Assembly (NCBI GenBank): GCA_958295765.1
Contig: CATQHB010000001.1
Span: 268,301 to 332,300, forward strand
Direction of reading: 5' to 3'
Length of the DNA stretch: 64,000 bases
Origin: an uncultured Dehalococcoidia bacterium
GTDB taxonomy: Bacteria > Chloroflexota > Dehalococcoidia > Lucifugimonadales > UBA3495
The notes under the pieces are model-generated. The model had not been told where the DNA came from and ran no database searches. It worked only from the letters and a program-made list of their open reading frames with translations. This document shows positions 34,963 to 43,261 of this stretch, piece after piece (within the stretch, counting starts at the first letter, position 1; every line of letters begins with the position of its first letter). Made by a program: the position numbers and the translations under genes.

Positions 34963-35814
34963 CTAGGGCCGCCGGTAAATCGCATATACGGAAACCGCAA
35001 AGTAGTCCCGCAACCAAGGCACCCGCAACACCAGGTTGGAAAGCCGCCAGAGGGCCGACCAGCGTTTCAACTGGGGGTTCACTATCAACCGTTCCGTTTG
35101 CCACCCCATTTCTTTGACGTAGCGGAGAAACTCCGAATACTTCATTTTGTTCAGCCCTTCCCGCATATCCTCAAACGCCTCGGCCTCATCCGCTACCGGT
35201 TGCCAGCACTCGCGCCGGAGACGCATCAGCGCCGCCTCCGAAAACAGGATTCCCCCCCAGGGTATGCGGAATTTAAAGAACCGGTTCAGGTGGTCGCCGA
35301 TGGGGGAGTGAAACAGGGGGCCAAACCCGATAATTATCCGGCCCCCACCCCCGACTTTTGACTGGAGCAGGCCGTCAATACGGCGTAGGAAGTCGCGGGG
35401 GCGTTCCACGTGCTCCAGCATCTCATGAGAAAGCACGATGTCATACTGCTGCCCGCCCGGTAGGTCGTGAACATTCGCGCACTCGAAGGTAACGCGGTCC
35501 TGCAACTGCAATTGCCGGGCGCAGTCCTGGGCGATTTCGATGTAGTAGGAGTCTTTATCAATGCCAGTCAAGTGGCGGCATCCCTGCTGCGCCAGGGCCA
35601 GGCACATCTCGCCCATGCCGCACCCGACGTCCAGGTAGCGCAGCGCCGGCTCAATGGGGATGGCGTGGTCCAGGCGACTGTTCCATTTCTCAAAGCGCGC
35701 CATGGCGGACTCGATACCCAAGTCCCGCTCAACCTGACGCAACTCCTCCGCTTCCGGGTGCCGGCTATGCACGAAGGGCCGCAGCAGCCGGTAATCAATC
35801 GTTTTGCCAAACAT
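34963..35814 (-). CDS. Class I SAM-dependent methyltransferase
   Basis: 283 residues. Motif I is LDVGCGMGEM (residues 61-70), the acidic strand-2 residue is in LTGIDKDSYY, and motif IV-like YDIVLSHEMLEHVERP follows: a Methyltransf_11/25-type small-molecule methyltransferase. It is the last gene of the minus-strand arm and starts 16 bp after the deacetylase stop, so it is probably cotranscribed. It contains a G-rich stretch read as KVGGGGRIII. A role in methylating a sugar or lipid-linked intermediate is inferred from context only. Confidence 0.85.
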   Translation of the reverse strand: MFGKTIDYRLLRPFVHSRHPEAEELRQVERDLGIESAMARFEKWNSRLDHAIPIEPALRYLDVGCGMGEMCLALAQQGCRHLTGIDKDSYYIEIAQDCARQLQLQDRVTFECANVHDLPGGQQYDIVLSHEMLEHVERPRDFLRRIDGLLQSKVGGGGRIIIGFGPLFHSPIGDHLNRFFKFRIPWGGILFSEAALMRLRRECWQPVADEAEAFEDMREGLNKMKYSEFLRYVKEMGWQTERLIVNPQLKRWSALWRLSNLVLRVPWLRDYFAVSVYAIYRRP

Positions 35815-35829
35815 CTGGTTCCTATCCGG

Positions 35830-37026
35830 CTAAGGGCGCGGGCGCAGCAAGTAGGGCCGCTCATTGGGCAACAGGGAAAGCATAGCCGCCTCGGTGTCAA
35901 AGACCAGTTCAGCCAGCGTTTCACCGTCCTGAGTAACGGTGAAGGGCCGGCCCACCCAATCGGCCGGCTGGTCAAACAGCACGGTCAGCGGATGGTTGAA
36001 TCTTACGTTGTCCAGGCCGTCGGACAGGGTAATCGCGATGCTTTCGGTGCCGGCGCCGCCCTTAACCGGTTCAACCAGCAGCGCTACGTTCTCTCTCTCC
36101 CGGACGTACCGGGTTATGTCGTTCATTGAGGCCGTCCAGAAGTCCCGCGCCGCAATGGATTGAACGTCTTTGCGGAATTCATCCCAGGCGTACCAGCCCC
36201 AATACCGCTGTCCGATGCTGTGGTAGGTGAGTATAACCCACGCCGTCCGCGCCAACGCCTCATCCAGAATTGGCGTCAACTCCGCATTGTTGTTGGTACA
36301 GTTCCCGCAGCCCTCAAACTCGATACTCTGCATCTCCATCGAAATCAGGCCGAACCAGTTGTCCGGCGCCCGCTGGTTCCAGGGGATGTTGTAGGCTTCG
36401 CTGGCGTCCCGGGACACCAGCCGGCCGCTCAAAAACCCGGCATCCGCCAACGCCTGCTGCGTCTCCGCTTCGTGGCCGGCGCTGCGCGGGTAGGCATAGG
36501 CCACCGGCGTCATCCCCCATTCAATCATCGTGTCATAGTTGGCCTGGAATGAGGCGAGGGCCTCCTCATAAGACAACACATCGTGGTCAACGTGATTGTG
36601 TCCATGCCCGAAGTAGCTGAACCCCTGGGGAACCAACTCCGACATCAGATAGGCAATCCGCTCATCCTCCGGCCCGCTGAATATGGGGTCGCCGTTAAAG
36701 GAGTTTCCGGTAGTTACCTCATAGCCCATTATCAGGCCCTGCTCCAGCACGTAGCCGTCAATGTCCGGTTCCCGGCCCCGGATGGGCCAGTCATCGTTGG
36801 TAATGGAGATGGCGGCGGTGTGATTGTCAAACCACTTGGCGACAGTGGCGTTCAAGGGCGCCGGCGTAGGCGTCGGCGCAAGAGTGGGAGTCCGGCCCTG
36901 GCAGCCCACCGCCAGAACTATAACGCCGAGCAGCAGGGCCGCCGCCGCCAATGTCCTTATTGCCGGCCAATGCCGCCGGGGGTATGGGTTGGCCCTGGTG
37001 GGCCGGTCTTGCTCACTCTGCCCCAT
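35830..37026 (-). CDS. Polysaccharide deacetylase-like lipoprotein
   Basis: 398 residues. An N-terminal hydrophobic segment ends in LAVGC (Cys42), resembling a lipoprotein signal, and is followed by a Thr/Pro linker. The body resembles NodB-type deacetylases: SITNDDWP near the start of the domain, FSYFGHGHNHVDHDVLS as the metal/His region, and VAYAYPRSAGH and VILTYHSIGQ further on. This fits an extracytoplasmic enzyme that removes acetyl groups from N-acetylated sugars of the exported glycan. The ATG overlaps the end of the preceding PQQ dehydrogenase gene by 14 bp. A C-terminal part of about 100 residues beyond the catalytic domain is not recognised. Confidence 0.78.
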   Translation of the reverse strand: MGQSEQDRPTRANPYPRRHWPAIRTLAAAALLLGVIVLAVGCQGRTPTLAPTPTPAPLNATVAKWFDNHTAAISITNDDWPIRGREPDIDGYVLEQGLIMGYEVTTGNSFNGDPIFSGPEDERIAYLMSELVPQGFSYFGHGHNHVDHDVLSYEEALASFQANYDTMIEWGMTPVAYAYPRSAGHEAETQQALADAGFLSGRLVSRDASEAYNIPWNQRAPDNWFGLISMEMQSIEFEGCGNCTNNNAELTPILDEALARTAWVILTYHSIGQRYWGWYAWDEFRKDVQSIAARDFWTASMNDITRYVRERENVALLVEPVKGGAGTESIAITLSDGLDNVRFNHPLTVLFDQPADWVGRPFTVTQDGETLAELVFDTEAAMLSLLPNERPYLLRPRP

Positions 37027-39211
37027 TGAACGGGAACTCTCCCTTCCAAACGTCCCCCTGGCCGGGGACGTACTGGCTGGTCATAACGCGGTCAATAGCA
37101 TACTCCGGGAGGGCCACCGTTGCCATACATTTCCCGTCAAATACCCCGCCGTGCCAGCCGAACCGGAAATCCAGGTAGTCAAAGCCATGCTGCCGGCGGT
37201 CGTCGGGCAGGTCAGCCACCTCAACCGGGTACAGGTGGAGATAGAAAATCCCCTCGGTGTCGGCCAGGGCGCACGGCTCCTTAACGTAGGTCAGCGTGTG
37301 GTCGCGGAGATATAGGTCAAAGTCGGAGCGGACGACCGGTTCGCCGTTTTCCATCAGCCGCTCCAGGTAGCTGAGGCTGCTGAGGTAGTTGGCGATGGCG
37401 CGGGCTTCCACGCCGCGCAGGTCCGGCGCCGCCATGGTGGTGCCGGGAGCGACCTGCTCCGGGTCGGTGAGAAACCGGGTAAGGGTGTGCGGAGTCCAGA
37501 CCACGCCCAACGAATCCAGGGCCGGCGAAAACCGGTAGCCTTCGACCTGGCCGGCCGGCCGATTCAAGATGCCAACCAGGTGCGGCCCGGCGTCATGCCG
37601 CTCAGCGTTCTGATTATGACAGACGCTGCAATGCTGGCCGTACAGCTGCGCGCCGGCGGTAGTGTATCTGTCCAGGTCTCGGATGAAAGCGGGCGCCGCC
37701 GGCCCGGCGTAGGCGGTGTCCCGGGCCGGCGCCGGGGCGAAGGAGGCGCAGTTGACCGCATACACGTCGCGCCGCGCCCGCGCCGCCTCATTACAGTACC
37801 CCTCGGAACGGCTCAGGAAATAAACCCACCCGCCATCCCGCAACAGGGCGATGCGTCCGTCGGGCATAAACGTCAGATCCCGGATGCGGTAGCCCAGTTC
37901 GATTTGCTCCACGTACTGCACCGCCGTCCCGTGCCGCCGAACCCGGTAAAGGGATTTGGCGCCCAACGAAGCCACCAGCAGGTCATCTTTCCACAGGGGA
38001 AACTGCCGCCCGTCGTTGACGGCGATGGCAGAGACGGCCGGCGACGGAACCCAGGAGAAAACCGGCCGCCGGTAGCCGTCGTGTTGACCCACTGCCGCGT
38101 CCTCAATGATTGAGGGAACCCTGCCCCCGTATTCAATCCCGTAGGAAACCAGGGGCCAGCCGTAGTTGCCGCCCGGCTCCAGCAGGTTCAACTCGTCGCC
38201 GCCCTGCGGCCCGTGATCCGTGGCCCAGAGATTGCCGGCCCCGTCCCGCGCCAGTCCCTGGGAGTTGCGCAAACCGATTGCCAGCGCCTCGCTCTCTCCC
38301 GTTGCGATGGCAATACGCAGGAGCTTACCCAGATGCCGGTCAGGGTCAAACGTCGGGCGCGCCGACCAGATGCTCGCGTGGGTCCCGATTATTACCAGCA
38401 GGTGGTCGGCGCCGTCGGTCAACATTTTCCCGCCGGCCTGGGCGCCGCCGAAACTGAGCAGCAGCAAACAGGGTTCCGCGTCGAATACCGTCCTCCAGTC
38501 CGAGGAAACCTTAACGCCCGCCGCATCCTGCCGAATCGTCGTGGACGACAACCGGAACCGGATGCACTCACCGGTGAAATAGTGGTGAGTAACAAACAGG
38601 GTGTATCCTCCCGCCGTCTCTTGCAGCAGAATATCGGCGACTCGAAATACGGACGGTTCGAAATCAATCTGTTCGCTCGCCGGGATTGATTGCAGCGCCG
38701 CATAATTCATCGGAACGCTGCCCTCCAGATATTCCACCGTCCCGTCCCGGGCGACCAGGGCAAACCGGCCCTTGGGCGTAACTACCAGCAAGTCCTCCCC
38801 CAGGCTTTCAATGGCCCCGCCACGCCCGTCGAACCTTTCCAGCCGGACCGACTTACTCTCCAGCGCATAAAGATGCGTGGCAAGCGGCGGTTCCGCTTCC
38901 GGTGGGGCCGGGGCTGGCGTTGCCGTGGCTGGCAGGGGCGTCGGGACGGCGGTAGGCGTGGCTGGCAGGGGCGTCGGGACGGCGGTGGGCGTTGCCGGCA
39001 AGAGCGTCGGGACGGCGGTAGGCGTGGCTGGCAGGGGCGTCGGGACGGCGGTGGGCGTGGCCGGCAGGAGCGTCGGGACGGCGGTGGGCGTTGCCGGCGG
39101 GGCCGTAACCGCCGGGTTCTCAGCGCAGGCGGCGGCGAGAACGCCCAGCAGGGCCAGGGCGATCAGCCCCAACACGGGACTCAACCCACGCCGCCGGTTA
39201 TTCAGCGCCAA
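37013..39211 (-). CDS. PQQ-dependent sugar dehydrogenase fused to cytochrome c, copy A, with C-terminal Cys module
   Basis: About 732 residues from a TTG start at 39211; the frame extends upstream but there it only shadows the end of the GT39 gene. A signal with a lipobox-like LLGVLAAAC is followed by five ATPTAVPTPLP repeats, then a beta-propeller of the soluble aldose dehydrogenase (GSDH) type with GLRNSQGLARD, ATDHGPQGGDELN and GGNYGWPLVSYG. A cytochrome c domain with one haem motif, CSVCH, follows. The last 100 residues are a module (TYVKEPC...FDYLDFRF...FDGKCMATVALPEYAI) also found on GT39-like neighbours. It is probably secreted or lipid-anchored and oxidises a sugar, passing electrons to haem. 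Why it sits in a glycan locus is unknown. Confidence 0.88.
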   Translation of the reverse strand: MALNNRRRGLSPVLGLIALALLGVLAAACAENPAVTAPPATPTAVPTLLPATPTAVPTPLPATPTAVPTLLPATPTAVPTPLPATPTAVPTPLPATATPAPAPPEAEPPLATHLYALESKSVRLERFDGRGGAIESLGEDLLVVTPKGRFALVARDGTVEYLEGSVPMNYAALQSIPASEQIDFEPSVFRVADILLQETAGGYTLFVTHHYFTGECIRFRLSSTTIRQDAAGVKVSSDWRTVFDAEPCLLLLSFGGAQAGGKMLTDGADHLLVIIGTHASIWSARPTFDPDRHLGKLLRIAIATGESEALAIGLRNSQGLARDGAGNLWATDHGPQGGDELNLLEPGGNYGWPLVSYGIEYGGRVPSIIEDAAVGQHDGYRRPVFSWVPSPAVSAIAVNDGRQFPLWKDDLLVASLGAKSLYRVRRHGTAVQYVEQIELGYRIRDLTFMPDGRIALLRDGGWVYFLSRSEGYCNEAARARRDVYAVNCASFAPAPARDTAYAGPAAPAFIRDLDRYTTAGAQLYGQHCSVCHNQNAERHDAGPHLVGILNRPAGQVEGYRFSPALDSLGVVWTPHTLTRFLTDPEQVAPGTTMAAPDLRGVEARAIANYLSSLSYLERLMENGEPVVRSDFDLYLRDHTLTYVKEPCALADTEGIFYLHLYPVEVADLPDDRRQHGFDYLDFRFGWHGGVFDGKCMATVALPEYAIDRVMTSQYVPGQGDVWKGEFPFNGAE
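38927..39091 (-). repeat. Five 33 bp repeats coding an 11-residue Thr/Pro linker
   Basis: Five tandem 33 bp units encode ATPTAVPT(P/L)LP between the signal and the propeller of PQQ dehydrogenase copy A. Copy B at 43258-45318 lacks this expansion and has only a short PTATPIPTPP linker. The array is therefore a recent, copy-specific expansion. Confidence 0.9.
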
Positions 39212-39230
39212 GCCCGGCCGGCCGTTCCGG

Positions 39231-41183
39231 TTACGGTTCAAGGTGTATTTCCCCCTCCCAGAGGTTGTTGAAACCGCTCTCCACCGGCACGTACTGGCCG
39301 GTGCTGATGCGGGTAACAGCATACTCCGGGAGGGCCACCGTTGCCATACACTTCCCGCCAAACACCACGCCGCGCTCGCCGAACCGGAAATCCAAGTTGT
39401 CAAACCCGTGCGGCTGGCGTGGGCCGGGCAGGTCAACCCCGTCAACCGGGTACAAGGCCAGAAAGAACTGCGCCTCGGTGTCGGCCGGGGCGCACGGCTC
39501 CTTAACGTAGGTCAGCGTGTTCTCACTGAGATATACGTCAAAGGTGGAGTCGATTGCCGGTTCGCCGGATACCAGCGCCGCGTAGTCGGATGCCAGCACC
39601 GCGGATGCCGGCGCAACGTACTCTCCGGCGTTCGCAATCAGCGCGATATTGATTTCTCCGTCAACAATGACCCGCTCAACCGGAACCGTCTCGCCCAGCA
39701 GTTCCACCTGCTCCCCCATCACCTCCAACCGCTCCAGTGATAAGCGCTCATGGACCAGGTAGATTCTATTGGGGGCCTCCGGGAGCGCGAGGACTAAACG
39801 TTCCAGCTCCCGGAGACACTCGGCAAAGTCAGTCCAGCATCGTTGCTCTCCATAGTGGTAGTTGCCCGGTTTTTCCGCTTGATGGAACTTTATCGAAAGG
39901 GTTGCAAAATGGGTTACGAAAACTACGTCTCCGGCGGCCCCATTCTCTTCCAGATAGGCGAGAACCGCCTTGGCGTTGTAGGGTTTCTCATAGGGACTGT
40001 CGCGCAGCAGGTCGCCCACTCCGGCGATGACTATGGCGCCGGCCGCCGCGACGGTTAGCGCCGACGCCAGCCACCCCCGCCGCGTCAGCCCGGCCAGACT
40101 TTTCGCCGCCCAATGGATGGCGACGCCGGCGGCCAGAAAGATGACCGGCCCCAGATAGAGGTTTTGGCGAATCCCGCCCAAGGGGTAAAAGGTCAGCAGG
40201 GCGGCGCAAAGGGCGGCGCCCACGGCCAGCAGGGCCAGGGTTGTAATGGCATCGAGTCGCCGCCGTTTCAAAGACACCACCAGCAGGAGGGCCAGGGCGA
40301 CCAGCGCCGCTATCGCCACCACCTCCGGCAAGTGATAGGTCAATAAACGCCAAATCCGCGTAATCGAAAACTCCAGGAGCGCTACCGGTTCATCAAAGCC
40401 TCCCTTATAGCGATTCGCCTGTCCCACCTCTGGCCCATAGCCCCAACGCCACCACTGATAGCGCAAAGTAACCGCGTAGCTCAGGACGCACCCGGCCAGA
40501 AAACACGCCGCCGGCCCGACCAGGGCCATACGCGCCTTGAGCCAGTTACGAACCCGGTTTAGAGCTGAATTATCCGCTGACGCCGCCAGAGTTGGGGAGC
40601 GGGTTAGAACTATCGCGGCGACCAGTACGGCGACGCCGAACAGCGCCAAACCATACTGGAGCAGCGGGGCAAGAAACAGCGCAGCACAGAGCAGGACTTT
40701 CTTGCCGTCCCGCAGATACCATAACAAGCCCGCTATCAGCAGCACGGCCAACAGCGCGTCAATGGAGTATTCCCGCGCATCCTGGGCGTGCCAGATTGCG
40801 GGCATGGAAAGCGTCGCCAGCAGGGCCGCCAGGAACGCGGCCCACCGGTTCACCCCCAGGCGGGGCAGCAGAAACAACATCACCGCTATGGTCAGGACGC
40901 TGGCCGCCGCCGGCAGCAGGCGGACGCTGAAGGCCGAAACATCCACTTTCTGCACCGCCCACAACGCCAGGGGGTACAGAATCGGCGAGGAGTTGCTGAC
41001 GCGGGTGTTGGGGATTACTTCCGAGAGGGCGCCGCCGGCATTTCTGGAGGCAGCGGCTTCGTCATACGACGTCGACTGCCCCGGCAGGTCATAGAAACGC
41101 AACCCCGCCGCCACCACCAGCAGGCCCACGAATAACCCCACCAGGGCCAGCCGTCCCGGAGAGGGGCGCAAGAGAGTTCTCAT
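39231..41183 (-). CDS. GT39-like membrane glycosyltransferase, copy A, with C-terminal Cys module
   Basis: About 650 residues with many transmembrane segments. The ATG at 41183 is chosen because MRTL--P-PGRLAL matches the start of copy B. The first periplasmic loop has SYDEAAAS, where ArnT/PMT-type (GT39/GT-C) enzymes carry their catalytic acidic residues, followed by SSPILYPLALW and AREYSIDALLA as in the family. The last 100 residues form the shared module (TYVKEPCAPADT...GKCMATVALPEYAV...TGQYVPV). It probably transfers a lipid-linked sugar outside the membrane. The ATG overlaps the stop of a relic module (ATGA). Highly similar to copy B at 45338-47314. Confidence 0.85.
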   Translation of the reverse strand: MRTLLRPSPGRLALVGLFVGLLVVAAGLRFYDLPGQSTSYDEAAASRNAGGALSEVIPNTRVSNSSPILYPLALWAVQKVDVSAFSVRLLPAAASVLTIAVMLFLLPRLGVNRWAAFLAALLATLSMPAIWHAQDAREYSIDALLAVLLIAGLLWYLRDGKKVLLCAALFLAPLLQYGLALFGVAVLVAAIVLTRSPTLAASADNSALNRVRNWLKARMALVGPAACFLAGCVLSYAVTLRYQWWRWGYGPEVGQANRYKGGFDEPVALLEFSITRIWRLLTYHLPEVVAIAALVALALLLVVSLKRRRLDAITTLALLAVGAALCAALLTFYPLGGIRQNLYLGPVIFLAAGVAIHWAAKSLAGLTRRGWLASALTVAAAGAIVIAGVGDLLRDSPYEKPYNAKAVLAYLEENGAAGDVVFVTHFATLSIKFHQAEKPGNYHYGEQRCWTDFAECLRELERLVLALPEAPNRIYLVHERLSLERLEVMGEQVELLGETVPVERVIVDGEINIALIANAGEYVAPASAVLASDYAALVSGEPAIDSTFDVYLSENTLTYVKEPCAPADTEAQFFLALYPVDGVDLPGPRQPHGFDNLDFRFGERGVVFGGKCMATVALPEYAVTRISTGQYVPVESGFNNLWEGEIHLEP

Positions 41184-41322
41184 TTGCCTGCTTTCCCGGG
41201 GATTTCCCCCTCTCATAGGTAGTTGTAACCGCCGGCCCCGCGCCCGTCCTGGTCGATGCTGATGCGGGTAATAGCATACTCCGGGAGGGCCACCGCCGCC
41301 ATACATTCCCCGTCAAGGTAAG
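41181..41322 (-). pseudogene. Relic of the C-terminal Cys module
   Basis: In one frame this reads LDGECMAAVALPEYAITRIS, then GGYNYL, a stop, and EGEIPGKAGK with a final TGA. This is the end of the module found intact on the two PQQ dehydrogenases and two GT39 proteins. The upstream part is missing and an internal stop is present. The final TGA overlaps the start of GT39 copy A, just as an intact copy-B-type PQQ gene end (GEIPGEAGK, TGA) overlaps the GT39-like gene at 43261. It is therefore probably the remains of a deleted third PQQ dehydrogenase. Confidence 0.8.
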
Positions 41323-41587
41323 GGCAATCGTGTCTTAACCGGAGCAACCCAAGCCACCGTCATTGGCAACCCCGGCAACCGTCGGTAACCCAAGCAACCC
41401 AAGCAACCGTCGTTCCGGCGAAAGCCGGAATCCAGGAAATCCTCACGGAAAAGAGCGTACTGGCTACCGAGCTTTCTGGACTCCGGCTTTCGCCGGAACG
41501 ACGGTTTTATAGCCGGAACGACGGTTTTATAACCGGAACGAAGGTTTTATAAAAAGTTGGAACTGGCTACCGGTTCTCCGTAGCTGA
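41323..41587. other. Intergenic region with stacked short repeats
   Basis: No gene is seen. It holds AAGCAACC-type short repeats (41345-41406), the palindromic element at 41407-41504 and a threefold 20 bp repeat extending to 41550. It separates the GT39-like gene at 41588 from the relic module, so it probably marks a past deletion or recombination point. Confidence 0.6.
41407..41504. repeat. MITE/REP-like palindromic element, copy 3
   Basis: A 98 bp element with the same terminal inverted repeats as the copy at 28534-28630. Its right end is duplicated: the 20 bp unit CGCCGGAACGACGGTTTTAT at 41491-41510 is followed by two near copies at 41511-41530 and 41531-41550. Confidence 0.85.
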
Positions 41588-43261
41588 TTAACCGCCCGGC
41601 GGCGCATAAGCCCGGTTGACCCGGAATATGCTGCCGTCCGCCAACTCCGCCACCGGCTCCAGGTAGGGCAATTCCTCTACCGCGTAGTCGTAATAGCGGG
41701 CCTGGAAATGGAACCAGGCGACGTAGGCGCCCGCCGCCGCCTCTTCGATCTGCCGCCGCGCGCCGCCGGCATCGCTGGGGTGCCGGGCATCGTCCAACTC
41801 CCGGACCAGATAGTAATATCCCGGATGGTTGGCGTAAATGTATATAACATCCCCGCCATTGCTGAAGATCCGGCGGTCAGCCGGTATTCCCCGGACGTAC
41901 TGCAATACCTCCGAGTTGGCAAACTCCTGTCCCCGGAAGCCCAAGCCCTGTTCGTTGGCCCGCCGAATTTCCCGTGCGTTCAGCGCCACGCCGCCGGCCA
42001 GCCAGAGGCAAAGCGCCGCGACAATAACCAGAGCCAGCAGGCCGGGCTTTGCCCCCGGAGGCCAGGCCGGCCGGATAATTCTGCCGATTGCCGGCCACCT
42101 TCCGGCGAACTTTGCGGCCCACCCGCCCGGCCCATCGGCCAACAGCTTATCCAGCGTCAACACGGCGGCAAACAGGAGGGGTAGATACACCGGGGTCAGA
42201 TGCCGGCCGCCCAGGGGTACGAATTCAGTCTGCGTTTGGGAAACGGTGAGAAAGGCCAGATAGACCAGGGCAAAGCCGCCAAACAGGTAGAACGGCGGCG
42301 CGCCCCGCTCTTGCTCCTCTCCGGCTGCCTGATGCGCCCTTATGAGCGTATAGCCGACGGCCAGAGCCAGAACTACCAGGACTAGCCCGGTCAATAGCGC
42401 GGCGGCGACTCTGATGTCCTCGGCGGGCAGGACCAGGAACACCCACTTAGCCAGATCGCTGAGATACTTTTCCAGAATCTCCGGCAAGCTGTACGGCGAC
42501 GGCCAGGTGATACCATAAATCTGGCCGTGAACCAGCAAGTTGCGCCCCAGCCACAGGGCTACCGGCGTCATGGCAATCAGCAGGTACAAGCCGGCGTCTT
42601 TAGCCTTATCCCCCGGCGCCACGCCGCGCCGGAGCAGCAGCAGGGGCAGCACGGTTATTATCAAGGTTACGCCAACGTAGCGGGTGAGCAAGGCCAGGGC
42701 GGTGAATACCGCCGCCCAAATCAGGGCTGACCGGTCGGAACCCTTGCCGGCCTCCAAGAACCGGGCGGTCCGGGTCAGGGCCAGGGTGGTGAACAGGATG
42801 AAGGGGGCCTCGGATATGGCGGCCGACGCCACCCAGGTCAAGGGGGTTGCCAGCATAATGGCGAGGCCGGCCCAGATAACCAGGAAGGGATGTTGAACGC
42901 GGCGCCGCAGGTAGTGGCCGGCCACAAAGATGGTCAGTCCAAAGACGGCGGCATTTAACGGCCCGGCCACCTGGAGCGGGTCGAACACCCCCAGGCTGGC
43001 GGCGACCAGCAGCAGGGGGTACAGCGGCGGCCAGTGCAGATAAGGCCACCCGTAAATTTGAACGAACCCCTCGCCCGCCAGCAAATTCCGGGCCACGGAC
43101 AGGTAGGCCGCGAAATCCGCTTCCAGCGCCACCCCATAGCTGGCCTCCCGCGCCAGGATGAGGGCCGCCCCCAGCAGGGACAGCCCGGCCAGCAGCAGGG
43201 TAAAGGAGTCGGGGCGCCAGCGCGCCAGGCGGCCCGGTGAGCTGCGCCGGGGCGTCCTCAT
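41588..43261 (-). CDS. GT39-like (GT-C fold) membrane protein without the Cys module
   Basis: About 557 residues from an ATG at 43261 that overlaps the stop of the PQQ copy B gene (ATGA), so translation is probably coupled. Multiple membrane segments; the first periplasmic loop has LEADFAAYLSVARNLLAGEG and WPYLHWPPLYPLLL, the pattern of GT39-like mannosyl/arabinosyl transferase families, with an acidic residue at the expected place. It is more diverged than copies A and B, and it ends in RVNRAYAPPGG without the C-terminal module. Probably a polyprenyl-phosphate-sugar-dependent transferase; donor and acceptor unknown. Confidence 0.82.
   Translation of the reverse strand: MRTPRRSSPGRLARWRPDSFTLLLAGLSLLGAALILAREASYGVALEADFAAYLSVARNLLAGEGFVQIYGWPYLHWPPLYPLLLVAASLGVFDPLQVAGPLNAAVFGLTIFVAGHYLRRRVQHPFLVIWAGLAIMLATPLTWVASAAISEAPFILFTTLALTRTARFLEAGKGSDRSALIWAAVFTALALLTRYVGVTLIITVLPLLLLRRGVAPGDKAKDAGLYLLIAMTPVALWLGRNLLVHGQIYGITWPSPYSLPEILEKYLSDLAKWVFLVLPAEDIRVAAALLTGLVLVVLALAVGYTLIRAHQAAGEEQERGAPPFYLFGGFALVYLAFLTVSQTQTEFVPLGGRHLTPVYLPLLFAAVLTLDKLLADGPGGWAAKFAGRWPAIGRIIRPAWPPGAKPGLLALVIVAALCLWLAGGVALNAREIRRANEQGLGFRGQEFANSEVLQYVRGIPADRRIFSNGGDVIYIYANHPGYYYLVRELDDARHPSDAGGARRQIEEAAAGAYVAWFHFQARYYDYAVEELPYLEPVAELADGSIFRVNRAYAPPGG

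Noticed and set aside
39212..39445. N-terminal extension of the PQQ copy A frame to 39445 (and of copy B to 45468)
   Set aside because: The extra residues are an off-frame reading of the preceding GT39 module; the signal peptide begins after the TTG at 39211 or 45318.
41184..41306. Upstream start for the GT39 copy A gene
   Set aside because: The extension reads the relic module out of frame; copy B starts at the residue matching 41183.
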